A DNA stretch of 64,000 bases from Lepiota brunneoincarnata. Taxonomy: Eukaryota; Basidiomycota; Agaricomycetes; Agaricales; Agaricaceae. The notes under the pieces were generated by a model, which had not been told where the DNA came from, searched no databases, and saw only the letters and a program-made list of their open reading frames with translations. Below, piece by piece: positions 33,142 to 45,899 of the stretch. Location of the stretch: contig JAEBUN010000014.1 of NCBI GenBank assembly GCA_023014365.1, positions 1,151,139 through 1,215,138 on the forward strand, given 5' to 3'. Each line of letters starts with the position of its first letter. Within the stretch, counting starts at the first letter, position 1. The position numbers and the translations under genes were made by a program.

Positions 33142-34218
33142 ATGTCTGAAAATTCCATTTCTTCTGTGTCCACCATCGTCCCTCTCCCTCCCAGGCCAGG
33201 TTCTCTCCAAAACTCACAGAACCCCCCGGTTTGGCCGATCGACCACGCAGAGCCTGGCGTTACAACACCTCTCCCTGCCAAGTGTGCTCGCAACACCCGC
33301 GCAGACGGGGTCTGCTGCAAGGAGCTTAAGAGTGAAGAACGCACTCTCATAGACCCTGACATTGTCCGCGATGTGTACAGTCTCATTCTCTTGCTCCCAA
33401 GGAGCCCACTTGCTTACACCCCCGTTCTAGTGTTATCGGTCTCTCGGACGGTTTGACCGTCCCCTTCGCCCTCACCGCTGGCCTCTCGTCGCTGGGAGAG
33501 TCGAGATTGGTTGTCCTTGGTGGCATTGCCGAGCTCATAGCCGGCGCCATCTCCATGGGCATTGGCGGTTTCTTAGCCTCACAAGCTGAGCGGGATCACT
33601 ATCGCTACCTGCGGAACCAAACTGCGCTACGTGTTCAACGGAGCTGTGGTGGGGAAATAGAGCGTGAAGTTGCAGAAGTCCTAGGACCCGTCGGTGTCGA
33701 CGATAAGGCTTGTCAGGCTGTCGCCCGGTGTCTGCGCGAAGCAGAGGTTGACGACAATGGTGGTGGCTTATCATCATCCTCTGGCAGCGATGCCGAGAGC
33801 CCAGCATTAAAATGGAGCAAGGATATTGGTCTTACAGCGTTCCTTCTAAGGTTCGGTCAAGGATTGGGTGAGTACTTAACCTTATTCTTGTAGTCCAATG
33901 TTAATGCGTCCGACAGAGGAGGTGCCTACGCAGAGACTCTATGTGTCGGCATTTACAATTGGCATGGGTTATCTGATTGGCGGCCTCATCCCTCTCATGC
34001 CATATTTTTTTATTCCAAGAGCCCAAGTAGCCCTTGTGTATTCGTGCCTTGTCACCGGAATCGTGCTGCTCATTTTTGGCGCAGTGAAGGCGCGTGTGAC
34101 GGGAGCTGGTGTCGGAGCTGGCAGTTATGTTTGGGGTGCAGTCAGTACACTCACGGTCGGTGGTTTAGCGGCAGGTGCTGCCTTCGGCATCGTGAAAGCC
34201 CTTGAAAGTGGTGACTGA
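33142..34218 (+). CDS. VIT1/CCC1-family vacuolar iron/manganese transporter
   Basis: Three exons fit: 33142-33374, 33431-33867 and 33917-34218, giving 323 residues. The hydrophilic N-terminus (about 75 residues) leads into VVIGLSDGLTVPFALTAGL, the hallmark first helix of the VIT/CCC1 family. AELIAGAISMGIGGFLASQ is helix 2. A cytoplasmic charged loop follows (EREVAEVLGPVG and on), corresponding to the metal-binding domain between helices 2 and 3. Exon 3 gives EEVPTQRLYVSAFTIGMGY, LIGGLIPLMPYFF and two more helices. The family exports cytosolic Fe2+ or Mn2+ into the vacuole. The acceptor for the last exon is CGACAG at 33911-33916; this choice restores the conserved Leu-Glu-Glu junction, whereas the earlier TTGTAG acceptor breaks frame. 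Confidence 0.93.
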
Positions 34219-34414
34219 TTTCATCCGACACTTCTCCGCGTTGGCGCCCTCTCTGCGACACACGTTCATCCCCATCTGTCTTGTTTAATTGGCTTAGGTT
34301 ACCCGCACGTTCTTGTTGTCAGAACATGTCTTTATATTATGTGGATAGACACTTTCAATCAGGTTACTCCGGGTTGTGTACGAGTTAGAAGCACGGAAAA
34401 TCCGTAGATCCACT
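34219..34414. terminator. Convergent 3' ends of VIT gene and HMG-CoA lyase
   Basis: The region is 196 bp between two stop codons. It must hold both polyadenylation regions. No clear AATAAA is visible on either strand, which is usual for fungi. Confidence 0.3.
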
Positions 34415-35662
34415 TCAGAGTTTGCTCTTTGTTTCTTGTCTGTCCTTCTCTTCTCTGGCTTTTCGAGCCTTGACAGCCCTCCCAACTCGGCTGATGCTTT
34501 CCCTCCCGAGCTGCTCACTGATCCACCAGCCTATATCCACCATCTGGCTGAGGTCAATTGTGCCATTTGCAGTACCCGCAACGGTGTACGGTGAGTTTCG
34601 GAGTGCGTAGAGGACGTCTTCGGTTGCAACGTTTCCTGTTGCGCCAGGAGAATAGGGGCATCCACCCAGTCCACCGACGGAAGAGTCGACGGTACGAATT
34701 CCAGCGTCTAGTGCTGCAAGGACGTTGGCTACGGCTGTGCCATATGTGTCATGGAACTAGAGAGAAAATGAGGAATTGGGGGTTAGATGATAGCGAAGGT
34801 ATAATCTTACATGGCCCTGAGAAGGGAAAGGGTTAGAACAGGGGTTGATTTGGTTGTTGGGTTGACAAATACACTTACAGCGAGTTTAGATATTGGCACG
34901 TCCTTGGAAACCTCTGAAATCATTTCCGTGACCTCGAACGGTGTACCCTGACCAACGGTATCCCCCAAACTAATCTCGTAACACCCCATCTCCAAGAGCT
35001 CTTTCGCGACTTGGCGAACGTTGCGGTAGTCAACCTTGCCAGAATATGGACAGGCAATAGCTACGCTCACGTAACCACGGACTCGGAGACCGTTGTCGAG
35101 CGCGGAGCGAGCGACGGGTGCGAGTCGGGCCAGAGATTCGGAGGTGGAGCAGTTGAGGTTGGCGCGAGTAAAGGCGTCTGTGGCTGCGGTGAATATGGAG
35201 ATTTCGTCGGTGAGGGGTGGAGATTGTTGTGAGGATGAGAGGAGGGAGAGGAGGTCGTCAAGACCACGTTGGTTTGGGACGAGGACGGCGTAGTGTACGC
35301 CTGGGGCGTGGAATTTCCGCTGGAGGACATCAGCCGTGCCTGCCATCTTGGGTTTTGAGGTCAGTTTGTTGTTTGTGAATGGGTTGGATTAGATGAGTGA
35401 GGGTTTCTTTTTTTTTTACCTGGGGAACCCATTTAGGACTGACGAAGCTCCCAGCTTCGACATTGGTGACGCCAGCGCGGACGAGGCGGTTGATGAGCTC
35501 TGTTTTGAGGTCGACGGGGACTATGCTGCCCTTTTCGTTTTGCAGGCCGTCGCGTGGCCCGACTTCGACAATGTTGACGACATTGTTGGGGATCGTTGTT
35601 GTTGTTGTCGCGAGGGTTCGTGACCGGGCTTGAAGGAGAGATCGGGAGGCAGCACGGAACAT
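34415..35662 (-). CDS. Hydroxymethylglutaryl-CoA lyase, with 6-nt micro-exon and SKL end
   Basis: Four exons fit in phase 0: 35662-35420, 35346-34879, 34816-34811 and 34756-34415, giving 352 residues. The enzyme cleaves HMG-CoA to acetoacetate and acetyl-CoA (leucine breakdown, ketone formation). The N-terminus MFRAASRSLLQARSRTLATT is a typical mitochondrial presequence. VEVGPRDGLQNEK carries the metal-binding Asp, EISLGDTVGQGTP follows, and GLGGCPYSPGATGN has the catalytic Cys loop. The micro-exon GGCCAT (Gly-His) supplies the first His of the HxHDTYG metal site; skipping it would leave LA-FHDTYG. The last three residues are Ser-Lys-Leu, the classical peroxisomal signal, so dual mitochondrial and peroxisomal targeting is likely (inference; animal enzymes end in CKL). 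The 5' end faces the CaMK gene. Confidence 0.94.
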
Positions 35663-36070
35663 GGTTGATATTGAAATACAGGTCAGGGCATTTATTAAAA
35701 GGGGTCTTCGGACACAAGACCGAGTCGGATGTTCGGCCGAAAGTGAGGTCGGATCTGTCGGGGGGGGCGAGTTGGATACATTCGACTGTCCCTGGGGATT
35801 GAACTCAGAGGCATTGCGATGGCTGTGCACCTTGCGCAGGTCGTGCAGGACAGCGAAGAGTGGTGATCGAGAACAGGCACAGCATCAATGAACACAAAGT
35901 TCAGAGTCGCCATGCCGCAATGCAGTGGCAGTGCCATATACACATAAGACGGGTCCCGGCGCACGCTCTTCACTACTTTCACGAACAACTTCCCCAGGCA
36001 GCATTGTTCGCCTGCTCTCTCCCCCCCTCTTTTTCTCTACTCCTTTCTATTTTTTCTTCTTACCCGTCAT
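35663..36070. promoter_or_regulatory. Divergent promoter region, HMG-CoA lyase / kinase
   Basis: This is a non-coding interval between oppositely directed genes. It includes a pyrimidine-rich run (CTCTCTCCCCCCCTCTTTTTC near 36014-36034), typical of strongly transcribed fungal promoters, pointing to the kinase side. No defined binding site is named. Confidence 0.4.
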
Positions 36071-36376
36071 ATGGGTGCACAACACAGTCGCACAGGTGCC
36101 CCTATTTCAGAGGGCAAGCCTCTCAAGGACTCAAGGCGCTACTCAGGCGCAGGAAAGCGCAGGTCAATAGTCAAACTGCTGCATGCTGCAGGTGTTTCAC
36201 GGGGAAACAGTGACAGTAAGGAAAGTGCAGAAGGTGGGCGGGCGCCAGCGACACCAGACGCAGGACGTGGAGACGCAGAGGCCAAACGCCGTAGCGGAGG
36301 GGGCACAGATTCGAGCAGCACGTCAAAGACTATGGGCGCTCTCGGAGGAGCGACTGCGGTATCAGCAGCAGCACCG
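36071..36376 (+). CDS. Possible upstream coding exon of the CaMK gene
   Basis: A 102-codon open frame starts at ATG 36071 (MGAQHSRTGAPISEG) and ends in phase 0 at a good donor, CCG/GTGAGTTG. The kinase start codon at 36544 directly follows an acceptor (CCTCACAG/ATG), also in phase 0. Splicing 36376 to 36544 would therefore add 102 residues to the kinase. MGAQHS fits N-myristoylation. The sequence is basic, Ser/Gly/Ala-rich and low in complexity. The 167-nt intron is longer than the others in this gene. Alternatively the stretch is 5' UTR with a leader intron. Undecided without transcripts. Confidence 0.4.
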
Positions 36377-36543
36377 GTGAGTTGTAATGTATCCGTTGTT
36401 CGTATATAGACATCCGCTGGTGACCAAGTGACTTCCCAAAGGTGTTATCAGCTGCCAATCATATCCTTCTCCTATCTCAACCATCATCCTGACTTCTCCC
36501 TTTCTAGTTCCTCGCACCGACCTTTCAGAGAACAACCTCACAG

Positions 36544-38200
<1,657 letters not shown>

Positions 38201-38418
38201 GGGTTTTGGATTGAGCTAGTGGTGAAGGGGTGGAGGGATGCTTTTTTGCTCGAGTTATCGTGTTGTCTGTTCTTCCCATAGGCGATCCTTGATGCAATTG
38301 TTTGGCATACGACAGGTTGATATACTCCTTGTCTTGCTTTGTGTACTTTAATTCTTTTGAATTCGTATTTGATTGATGCATTAACACCGCATGCGCGCAA
38401 ACTTGCTTGTGCTAGGGG
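38201..38418. other. 3' flank of kinase gene
   Basis: Non-coding. Nothing is seen beyond the expected 3' untranslated sequence. Confidence 0.4.
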
Positions 38419-38762
38419 TGCTTCTGAAAATAAGTGGGGAACGACTAAGTCTCAGTAGCAGCTCGTAACGCGAGTACTATGTATTCTGTACCTGTAGAGC
38501 GACTAAGTCTACCATAGACATAAGTATCATAGTGGGAAAAACATAGGAAAGAGTCTGCTCACCTCAGTAGCTCGTGACGCGAGTACTGAGGTGTCTAACG
38601 GCAAGCTGGTAGGTATATACACTACCAACGGATGTCCATAAACGGGCGAAAACATTCCCGGTGTCTAAAACGAGAAATAAGGGGAATGTCCTAAAAGGTA
38701 TGTCGCGGAAAACGGCTCGACATGAGCTTGCGAGCTCAATAATAAGACAGAGAGAACGATCA
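38419..38762. repeat. Candidate solo LTR with paired hairpins
   Basis: The stretch starts TGCTTCTG and ends ACGATCA (TG...CA, 344 bp). It contains CTCACCTCAG, a CG-rich loop, then CTGAGGTGT, the same hairpin arms as in the copia LTR at 21403-21804. A second related hairpin arm set, TAGCTCGTAACGCGAGTACTA, lies upstream. I found no target duplication (AGGGG before, CTTTT after), so the ends may be wrong or one flank lost. Confidence 0.45.
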
Positions 38763-39507
38763 CTTTTTTGTTTGATAGCAACCCATGATATGTTGGGGTA
38801 TAGGCGATGTTGATGGATCGTACATGTTCTGTTCTCCGGGTAGTGAGGGGTTTGGTTGCAAGTTATTTGTGGTTGATGGCTCTGTAGGGTGCGTTGCGAT
38901 GCCGGCGTGCCTACAGGACGTTCTGTAGGTGCTCGATTCTTGGTACCGAGCCATGGAATTCACGAGGGAGGCCAGGAAGTTATTCGGGTCGTAGGGTGGG
39001 AAGTCGGATGATGTCATGGCTGCGTGTTCCTGGGATCAAAATATCTGACGAGCGGTCAAAACAGGTTGGATGAAGACTCGATCGATATGTTCCCTGTGAC
39101 GTTCCTCTTAGCCTTCCTGGCTTCTCCTCTCTAGGGTGGGCAGAACCGTAAATTATACAAGGGTTTTGGAGCGCACTTGCGGTGGTAGACAGCGATCTGT
39201 GCATCACTCCTTCTTCGAGACAATGCCACACGAGCACATCCTTCGACTCTTCTGCGTAGCTCGTAAGGCGTCGGATTAGGGAACGAGATGCGGCCTCATA
39301 CAGAACACGAGTTTGGAGTCTGAATGTTCGACTTCCATCTGTACAGATAGGTCCTAGTGTTTCCCGTTTTAACCACCCAAGCTCAAGCTCAAGGCGGTAG
39401 AGACATAATAAACGCTTTAAAGGAAGCACGAATCTTTGCCGGACTCTCGTCGGTTCGGCACAGTGACGATGCTGTTCCATCCGCCCCAACGAGAGTGAGC
39501 CTCGCAC
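38763..39507 (-). CDS. Unrecognised minus-strand open frames
   Basis: Two overlapping open stretches are present: about 86 codons (38760-39017, ATG start, MTSSDFPPYDPNNF) and 175 codons upstream (38980-39507). The upstream frame has Leu/Arg-rich text such as LKRLLCLYRLELELGWLKR. No domain or signal peptide is recognisable, and no clear intron joins them. They could be parts of one gene, a transposon-derived frame, or chance. Confidence 0.25.
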
Positions 39508-39570
39508 CGTGAGCCCCTTTTACCAAGAGCTTACCGCCCCCCCCCCCCCCCCTCAACAGCCTTCCTCACT

Positions 39571-42500
39571 ATGCCTCGCCGCCTGGGACCCAAGCCCTGC
39601 AGATATTTCAATGCGCCTGGAGGGTGCCATCATGGTGCTCAATGCACATTCGCCCATGATTCTCCAGAGTCTGCCAGTTCGAGCGTGGCCCCAGGCTTAC
39701 GCAGTCACGATGCCAGATATCACCATTTTCGTGGCGCTGCGACAGCGTCGAACGTAGCCACCGGCTAGAAACCCATCAATCTGATGACCCTCGTCAATTC
39801 GTCAAGTCTTGATACTCTGATCGATACTAGTACCGATGCGATTTTCCAATCCTCGATCACAGGGGCGCTTGCTCCTACGCAAGTCAAGAACTTTATCCAA
39901 GCCTATCTCGTGGACGGATACCGCTTCTCCAGACCTGTTGATGTTTATGCTTTCCTGAAATTAGTGAACAATATCGATACCCAGAACCCTTCTTGGGTGA
40001 GTTATCTTCTTGCTGTTAAATGCGCGGGTTGATCGTACGCGCAGAGCTCGGAAGATGGACAGGTACTACTTCCGTCGATGTCTTGTCGATACTCACTGAA
40101 GCTTTAATTCAGCTGATGCTTACTTGCGGCTGTAAGTTTGACAACAAACCATTTGAAACTGTAGCAGGAGACTCTAACTTTCAATCAGCCAAATGGGTTG
40201 CTTCGTTTTGTCGACACTATAGTTTGAGACCCAATAAAGCCGAACGCGGGAAGGGATCCGAGGGTTCTGTCCTTCCAGCGAAGTTACATTCCACTATTCA
40301 AGGTACCTACGCTTGAAATAATGTGGATTTCATCTTATATGTTTCTAGTTTTTGTCTTCGGATACTGTCACAAAGAGCACGCGTCATCATCATGCCAAGT
40401 AGGTTAATTCTTATCACTCGCATCGCCAAGGATGTTGATTTGCACCCAGTGCCCTGTATTCTGCCCTGATCAATAACATCGACCGTTTCTTTGAGACTCA
40501 ACAAAGTTCGATGGCCTTGATCATGAATCATGGCAGCTTCAAGGATCCCTTTATGCCGGCTGACTCCGACTCGATGCTCTGTTTTCAATTTCTTGCTCCT
40601 TTAGTGGCCATCCTGTTTGAGTTCGTTGTTGATGAGTTTTAACCAGAGAACTGTTACTCACAGATATCATAGATGCTTATCTCGCTTCAAGAATTTATCC
40701 ACCGAACACCCGACCTTCATCGCTATTGTCCAAGTCTTACGGGGGTGGATTGACGTCTTTATTACTCAGACTCGAGAATCGACGACTGCATTTGAGGGGC
40801 CCTTTGGTCGATTGGAGCCACTCGCAAGATACCAAATCATCAACCATCGGCTCGAAGCACTGCTGGCCCGATTCGTACACATCTCCGATCGGGAAGCCAA
40901 GCGCACGTCGAATGCCAAGGAGAAGGAGCGCCTGCGGATCATCAGGGTTTGAGTATGTTTTTTGAGCCACCAGGGAACCATCGTCAGACCGGTCCTCGAC
41001 ACAACAATGATCATGAAGATATCGCTTCTATTTCCATACCGCCAATTTATATGGGGCTGCTTTGCGAGATCGAACTGTACTTGCCTGCGAATTTCGATGG
41101 TGCGCCACATCACCTACCCTAACGTTCGATGGAGCGGCACCTCGATATTCAGTTCAGGCTCTTGCGTGAGGAGCTCATGTATATCTGTCAAGTCTCATTC
41201 TGTTCTTTGGTGCTTAGACTTCTTTGTTAGCGCCCCACTTCGGACCGCTATCCAGCTCGTTCATGCCGATTTCGAACAGGCCCACCACAAGACGAAGCTA
41301 TCGGAATTGATTAACAAGTGTGGAGGCAAATACCATGGAAATGCCGATGCGTATGAAAGCGTCATGTTCAATGTCTACACCGACGTCCGCTTTCAGTCGA
41401 TCGCACCAGGCCGACGCGGCATCGCCGTTGAATTGTCCTGCGATACCCCCACCCGGACAGGCGCGATACCATTCTGCAGCATCTCGGGAAGCTTACTGGG
41501 ACCGGATGAGCGGCAAGCAGTTGATGGCTGGTGGGGCTCATTGCACTAATCTGGAGGACGAATGTTGGCACTACCATCGAGCTGGGGACGATAACCAGTA
41601 CGGTGCAGGATTTGAAAACGTCGGCGAGGGCCAATAACACCACCATCCGATTACGAGTGGCATTTTTCAACCCAGAATTTGAACTTTGAATCGTGAGGCT
41701 CCTCTATCTCAGGACCACCTCAGGTGGTACGATCCTTGTGTTCGTTCAATTCATTTTCAGCCGTAGTCACGGTCTGACTCCTTGCAGTCGTACACTGGCG
41801 TTGAACTTCTGCGAGTTCTCTCGCCGTGCTCAAAGCGTCGTCCTATCCTGATGATCGCTTTTACGAACCACGCGCTCGACCATATGTTGAATAGTGTCCT
41901 TGGTGCAGGCATCACAACTAATGCAATCTGGCTGGGTAGTCGATCTGCGGATGAACGGATCTCTCGCTACTCCATCGGTGAGCTTAAGAAGGGGGCTGCT
42001 CGTTCCCGACTGGACCGTGTTCTCGGGCATTATTTTAGGGACTTGAAAGAACAGGAGGGAGAAATAGAACGGTTCATGATACGAGTTGCTAACCCCTCCC
42101 CCTCTTCATAGGCCATCACGGCTTACATCTCCTTTACTTTTCCTGCCCACGGCGGTAGTCCCCCCTCTTGGGTCGAGGATATCCACCGTCAGGAGCTGAA
42201 AGAACTCGCTGCGGGATGGCGAACCGCAGGAAAGACCAACCTCCACAAAGTTAGGAGCCTGTACGAGTTCTGGTTGGATGCCGGAGATTTGCAATTTCTT
42301 CAAGCGGCTATAACATACGAACCTCCAAAAACAGCTCAAACGCATGGTCAGCTGTTTTCTGCGAACCCATTTTCTGTCCTTGGGTGACAGATGATGTCCC
42401 CCCATCGCCTGACATTACTTGGTAGTGAGGAATAAATCTCATTTGACGACACAGATGACGCAGAAATGCAACCCTGGCAGCGTACTTGGGTAATTGATGT

Positions 42501-43480
42501 CACCCACACTGGTGTCATTTCCCTTCCTTTGCCCGACCCACCACAACCAGTGACCGTTTACACCCCGCCTGTTATATCCTAACCAAACAACGAGATTCCT
42601 GAGGCTGAACACGAAGAGACGCCAATCAAATTCTTTCAAAGACACGGTCGCTTCAACGGTTTCCCTCCCATCCTGATGGCAATCACCCTCTTGAAGCTCT
42701 ATTGGCCGACCCCGCCATGTGGGATATGTCGCAACCCGAGCGGCTCAGGCTCCACAGATACTGGATCTCAGAGGTCCAGGAGCAGGACCAAGATGTCGTA
42801 TTGTTAGAGCATTCCGACTTGCGAGAGAGGCACCGAAGGCTTTTTATGGAGAACGAAGAGGGACGAGAGGAGGTCGTTTCTTTGTTCCCTCGCCGTTAGA
42901 AGTCTCGTTAGCTTGCCTCCTTGATAGATACGTCGACAATTGCTGAGCGGCATCGACATTTTTGGATGCACAACCACCAGCGCGGCCAAGCTAACAGCAC
43001 TGTTGAATGTAAGTCGGCGACCCAGAGATTATGAGTTTTCAAGCTCTAACCGAACTGAAGGGCCTTCAACCGCGTATAGTATTTGTTGAAGAGGCTGGGC
43101 AAGTGCTCGAGGCGCACATTCTTTGCAGCCTTGCTTCTTCCGTTGAACACCTCATTCTGATCGGAGATCCACATCAACTACGCCCAAGCCTTAACAATCA
43201 CTCTGGATAATATATAGTTGAATACAAGCACGCCTCACTCCATCTTGTTCCCATAGCTTTATCAGTCGATAGTAAATCTGGGGCCAAGCTGTACAAGTTC
43301 GACATGTCTCTCATGGAACGATTATCCGGGTCGCAGTTCCCGATGTCCCGCATTGACGTCCAACGCCGAATGAGACCAGAAATATCCTATCTTCTCACCG
43401 GCGTGTGCTTGACAGCCTGTGCTTGTCTCCAGGAAAACCCTCTATCCAAGTTTAATTGACCATGATCGTGTCAAAAATTA
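39571..43480 (+). pseudogene. NFX1-type zinc finger / ZNFX1-like helicase, decayed
   Basis: A CCCH finger comes first (CRYFNAPGGCHHGAQCTFAH, spacing CX8CX5CX3H, about 39595-39655). Next are stretches typical of the N-terminal part of fungal ZNFX1-like proteins (LKLVNNIDTQNPSW near 39953; RYQIINHRLEALLARFVHI near 40830). SF1 helicase pieces follow: SYTGVELLRVLS (41788 on), ILMIAFTNHALDHML (41835 on), IVFVEEAGQVLEAHIL with SLASSVEHLILIGDPHQLRP (near 43075-43188), and SRIDVQRRMRPEISYLL (near 43350). Many frame changes and stops cannot be repaired by introns. The Walker A lysine segment (GPPGTGK) before SYTGVE is broken: it reads GPPQV at 41709-41723. Everything after RMRPEI, including the second RecA domain and C-terminal NFX1 fingers, is missing. 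Relatives act in small-RNA-linked silencing and antiviral sensing. Confidence 0.82.
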
Positions 43481-43852
43481 TCTTGCTGTGAAGGGCATGG
43501 CTCAGGACTTCTTCTTCCTCAAGTTCTCAACACCAACACCAGGAGAACGATGATGAAGGAGACACAACAAGCAAGTACAATACCTATGTGGGGGTTCACC
43601 GTGGCTACCTGAGCATGGACCCACAGTGACTCGGCGACGGTGACGTGGCAGCACGGAACGCGTGCTTGGACTTGTAAAACACGCTCTCTGATGCATAGTT
43701 AGTTTTTCCTTTCATCTTGCTTAGACATAGACCCAGTCAATGAGACCGCTGCCTTGATGTGTCTCACAGATTGGACTTAGCCTAGACTGTAGAATATGTC
43801 TTTCGTTATTTCTCGCTCATCCGGTGCTTAGGCACCTCTCATAGCTATATAA
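43481..43852. other. Non-coding spacer
   Basis: Short open stretches only. The right end becomes AT-rich (CTATATAA) at the MITE border. Confidence 0.35.
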
Positions 43853-44057
43853 TGTTGAAATTATCTCAAGAAGGTGTATAGCAACAACGGCATATATTCG
43901 AGGGGAGACAATGGCAGGGGTAAGGGAGGTAAAAGGACAGAGTAACTACTTGAGAACAACAGGTATATAAGTGTAACTACAGTAAGGCTACCATGAGGCA
44001 GTCAGCTACTCTGGTGGTTGGCATTCCATCAGTTTGCTGGAATCACCAATTTCAACA
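43853..44057. mobile_element. MITE with TGTTGAAATT terminal inverted repeats
   Basis: A 205-bp element is bounded by TGTTGAAATT (43853-43862) and AATTTCAACA (44048-44057), in AT-rich flanks consistent with TA-directed insertion, although an exact TA duplication is not clear. Read in reverse complement, it aligns through most of its length with 57390-57600. That segment leads directly into a Tc1-like transposase frame, so this is a deleted derivative of that transposon family. Confidence 0.7.
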
Positions 44058-44259
44058 TATAATCAGCTTGTACTCGCATAGTTAACCATCAAATTTTCCC
44101 TTTGTTCATCTTAAAGTTTGCTCACTAAAACCCATATTCAAATCTCCTATTCTTTTGACTACTACTCACCCTTCACCCCACATAATTGGAGCCCACTGCA
44201 AGGGGTTGTGGTCATTCTGACTCTCAACTCTATGATTATAGATTCAGCTTAAACACAAT

Positions 44260-45239
44260 CTGAAGGCCCACCACCTTCCCATCAACATGCTGAAGTTTAG
44301 CCCCGACAGATCCAGATTGTTAAGTGGAGGTGGATAATGCAAGCCAACTGCTGATTTATGATTAACTGTGATCTATAGCAGATGATGGAACACTTACAGT
44401 TTGGAATGTTGAGCAAGGGTATGCATGTCAGACATTCAAAGTTCTCTTCAATGGCCCTGTCTCTGCTGTGACATGGTTATGTTCAGATGGGGAGGATAGG
44501 CCCGCATGTTTTGCTTTTGGTTGTACAGATGGAAAGGTTTTCCTCTGCTGAAATGCCCCCTCTGATTCATCGGTACACTCAAACACCTCTGGAATACGAT
44601 ATGAGAAGTTAATTTTTTGCAGATGTATCAAATCAGTTTTCATGTACAGGTGCATGATAAGAGAGTAGAAGAACTGGCCTTTGATATGGTTCATCATTGG
44701 CTTGCATCTGCTTCCCCTGATGGCATGAAGGTTTACAATATCAACAATCAAGGCAGGTTGCAACACCACAGGTTCAAAGCGTTATTCTTACTTCAACCAG
44801 GTCAACTAGTTGAAATCATGTCCAAACCGGCAAATGGCAACATACCAAGAGGACTCGCATTTATTAATTCAGGATCAGAACTTGCTATCTCTTATCTAGA
44901 ATCACATGAAGTGTAAGCTGCAAACATGGAAACAACTTGCCAAGTACTTACATGTGAGACAGCCAATTTTTCCATGTGAATCCTTGGGAAGGGACAGCAC
45001 CAATCACACTGCTTACTCAAATGTAAGCAGGGAAAGATAGCACGATTTATCCCATTCCCTGAAGTTTCAATATCCAGTGGCCACTCTGCAATTTCCTCCA
45101 ATGGAAACCAACTGGCAGTTTCAAATCTGGAAACTGGAGTGGATATTTATTCATTCCCAAATTGCCAACCTATAAGATCATTCACTTACCTGATTGCCTG
45201 GAATGTACCAGTTCTGGTATCCTTTGCACTGGACGACCA
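44260..45239 (+). pseudogene. WD40-repeat protein fragment, interrupted by chromovirus
   Basis: WD40-type text runs through several frames: INMLKFSPDRSRLLSGG (about 44286-44335), a spliceable gap, VWNVEQGYACQTF (44401 on), VSAVTWLCSDGEDRPACF, FGCTDGKVFLC, then VEELAFDMVHHWLASASPDG and PRGLAFINSGSELAISYLES (44652-44910), and FALDDHVIS at 45222-45248. The last reads into the first bases of the chromovirus LTR starting at 45240. The N-terminus is not identified. Frames change several times, which introns may partly explain. The gene was cut by the insertion and its continuation is not found in the window. No function is assigned beyond WD40 scaffold. Confidence 0.7.
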
Positions 45240-45899
45240 TGTCATATCCATGCCAAACCCAGAGCTTAACCATTATACTTCGGCTTCTCAACTCCACGTG
45301 TGCTCCACATAACAACCCTCTGCCCTCCAACTCAGCCCCAACTCACTCTGACCATAACCCATTGCCCCAATCACACAACCATCTCCACACATGCCGTGGT
45401 CACCTGACCCTCAGTGCTACTTTCCAGTTCTCCATTCTCTGTCCATAACCAAGAGATGTTATCAGTCTCCATACCCATACCAGTCTCCATTCCATTTGTA
45501 ATCCATTTGTAATCCATTTGTAACCATATCAGTCTCCACTTTGCTCTGTCTGTAGTCAGTATGAGTCATAGTTCATAAGACCAGTAGTATATATACCATA
45601 GGTACTTGGCTTGTACTCCTCAGTCTGATAATCGAATCGAGTAGCAGACCAGCTCCCTGTTCCATATCCTCTCCTCTCTTCTGCCTCACTCCGCTTTGGC
45701 TCTGACTTCCTGAAATACAGACTAGGACAGCAGGAGGGCACAGCACATACACTGAGGCTGCAAGTCCAACTCCTCACCCAAAGTACTCCACCTTGGTCCC
45801 GAAGTCTACATACTGACTTTGCCCTGTCCCCCAGTTACCTTATATCAAGGATACCACCCTGACCCTCTGCTTCGGTCCTGACCTGCACCGGCTCTAACA
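45240..45899 (+). repeat. Family A LTR, 5' LTR of plus-strand chromovirus
   Basis: The LTR is 660 bp, starting TGTCATATCC and ending GGCTCTAACA. It is similar along its length to 53528-54078, 56261-56929 and, in reverse, 58276-58933 and 61460-62110. It contains short repeats of AATCCATTTGT (45495-45525). Confidence 0.9.

Noticed and set aside
33868..33897. Earlier acceptor TTGTAG (33892-33897) for the last exon of the VIT gene
   Set aside because: It gives the wrong frame. The CGACAG acceptor at 33911-33916 restores the conserved Leu-Glu-Glu junction.
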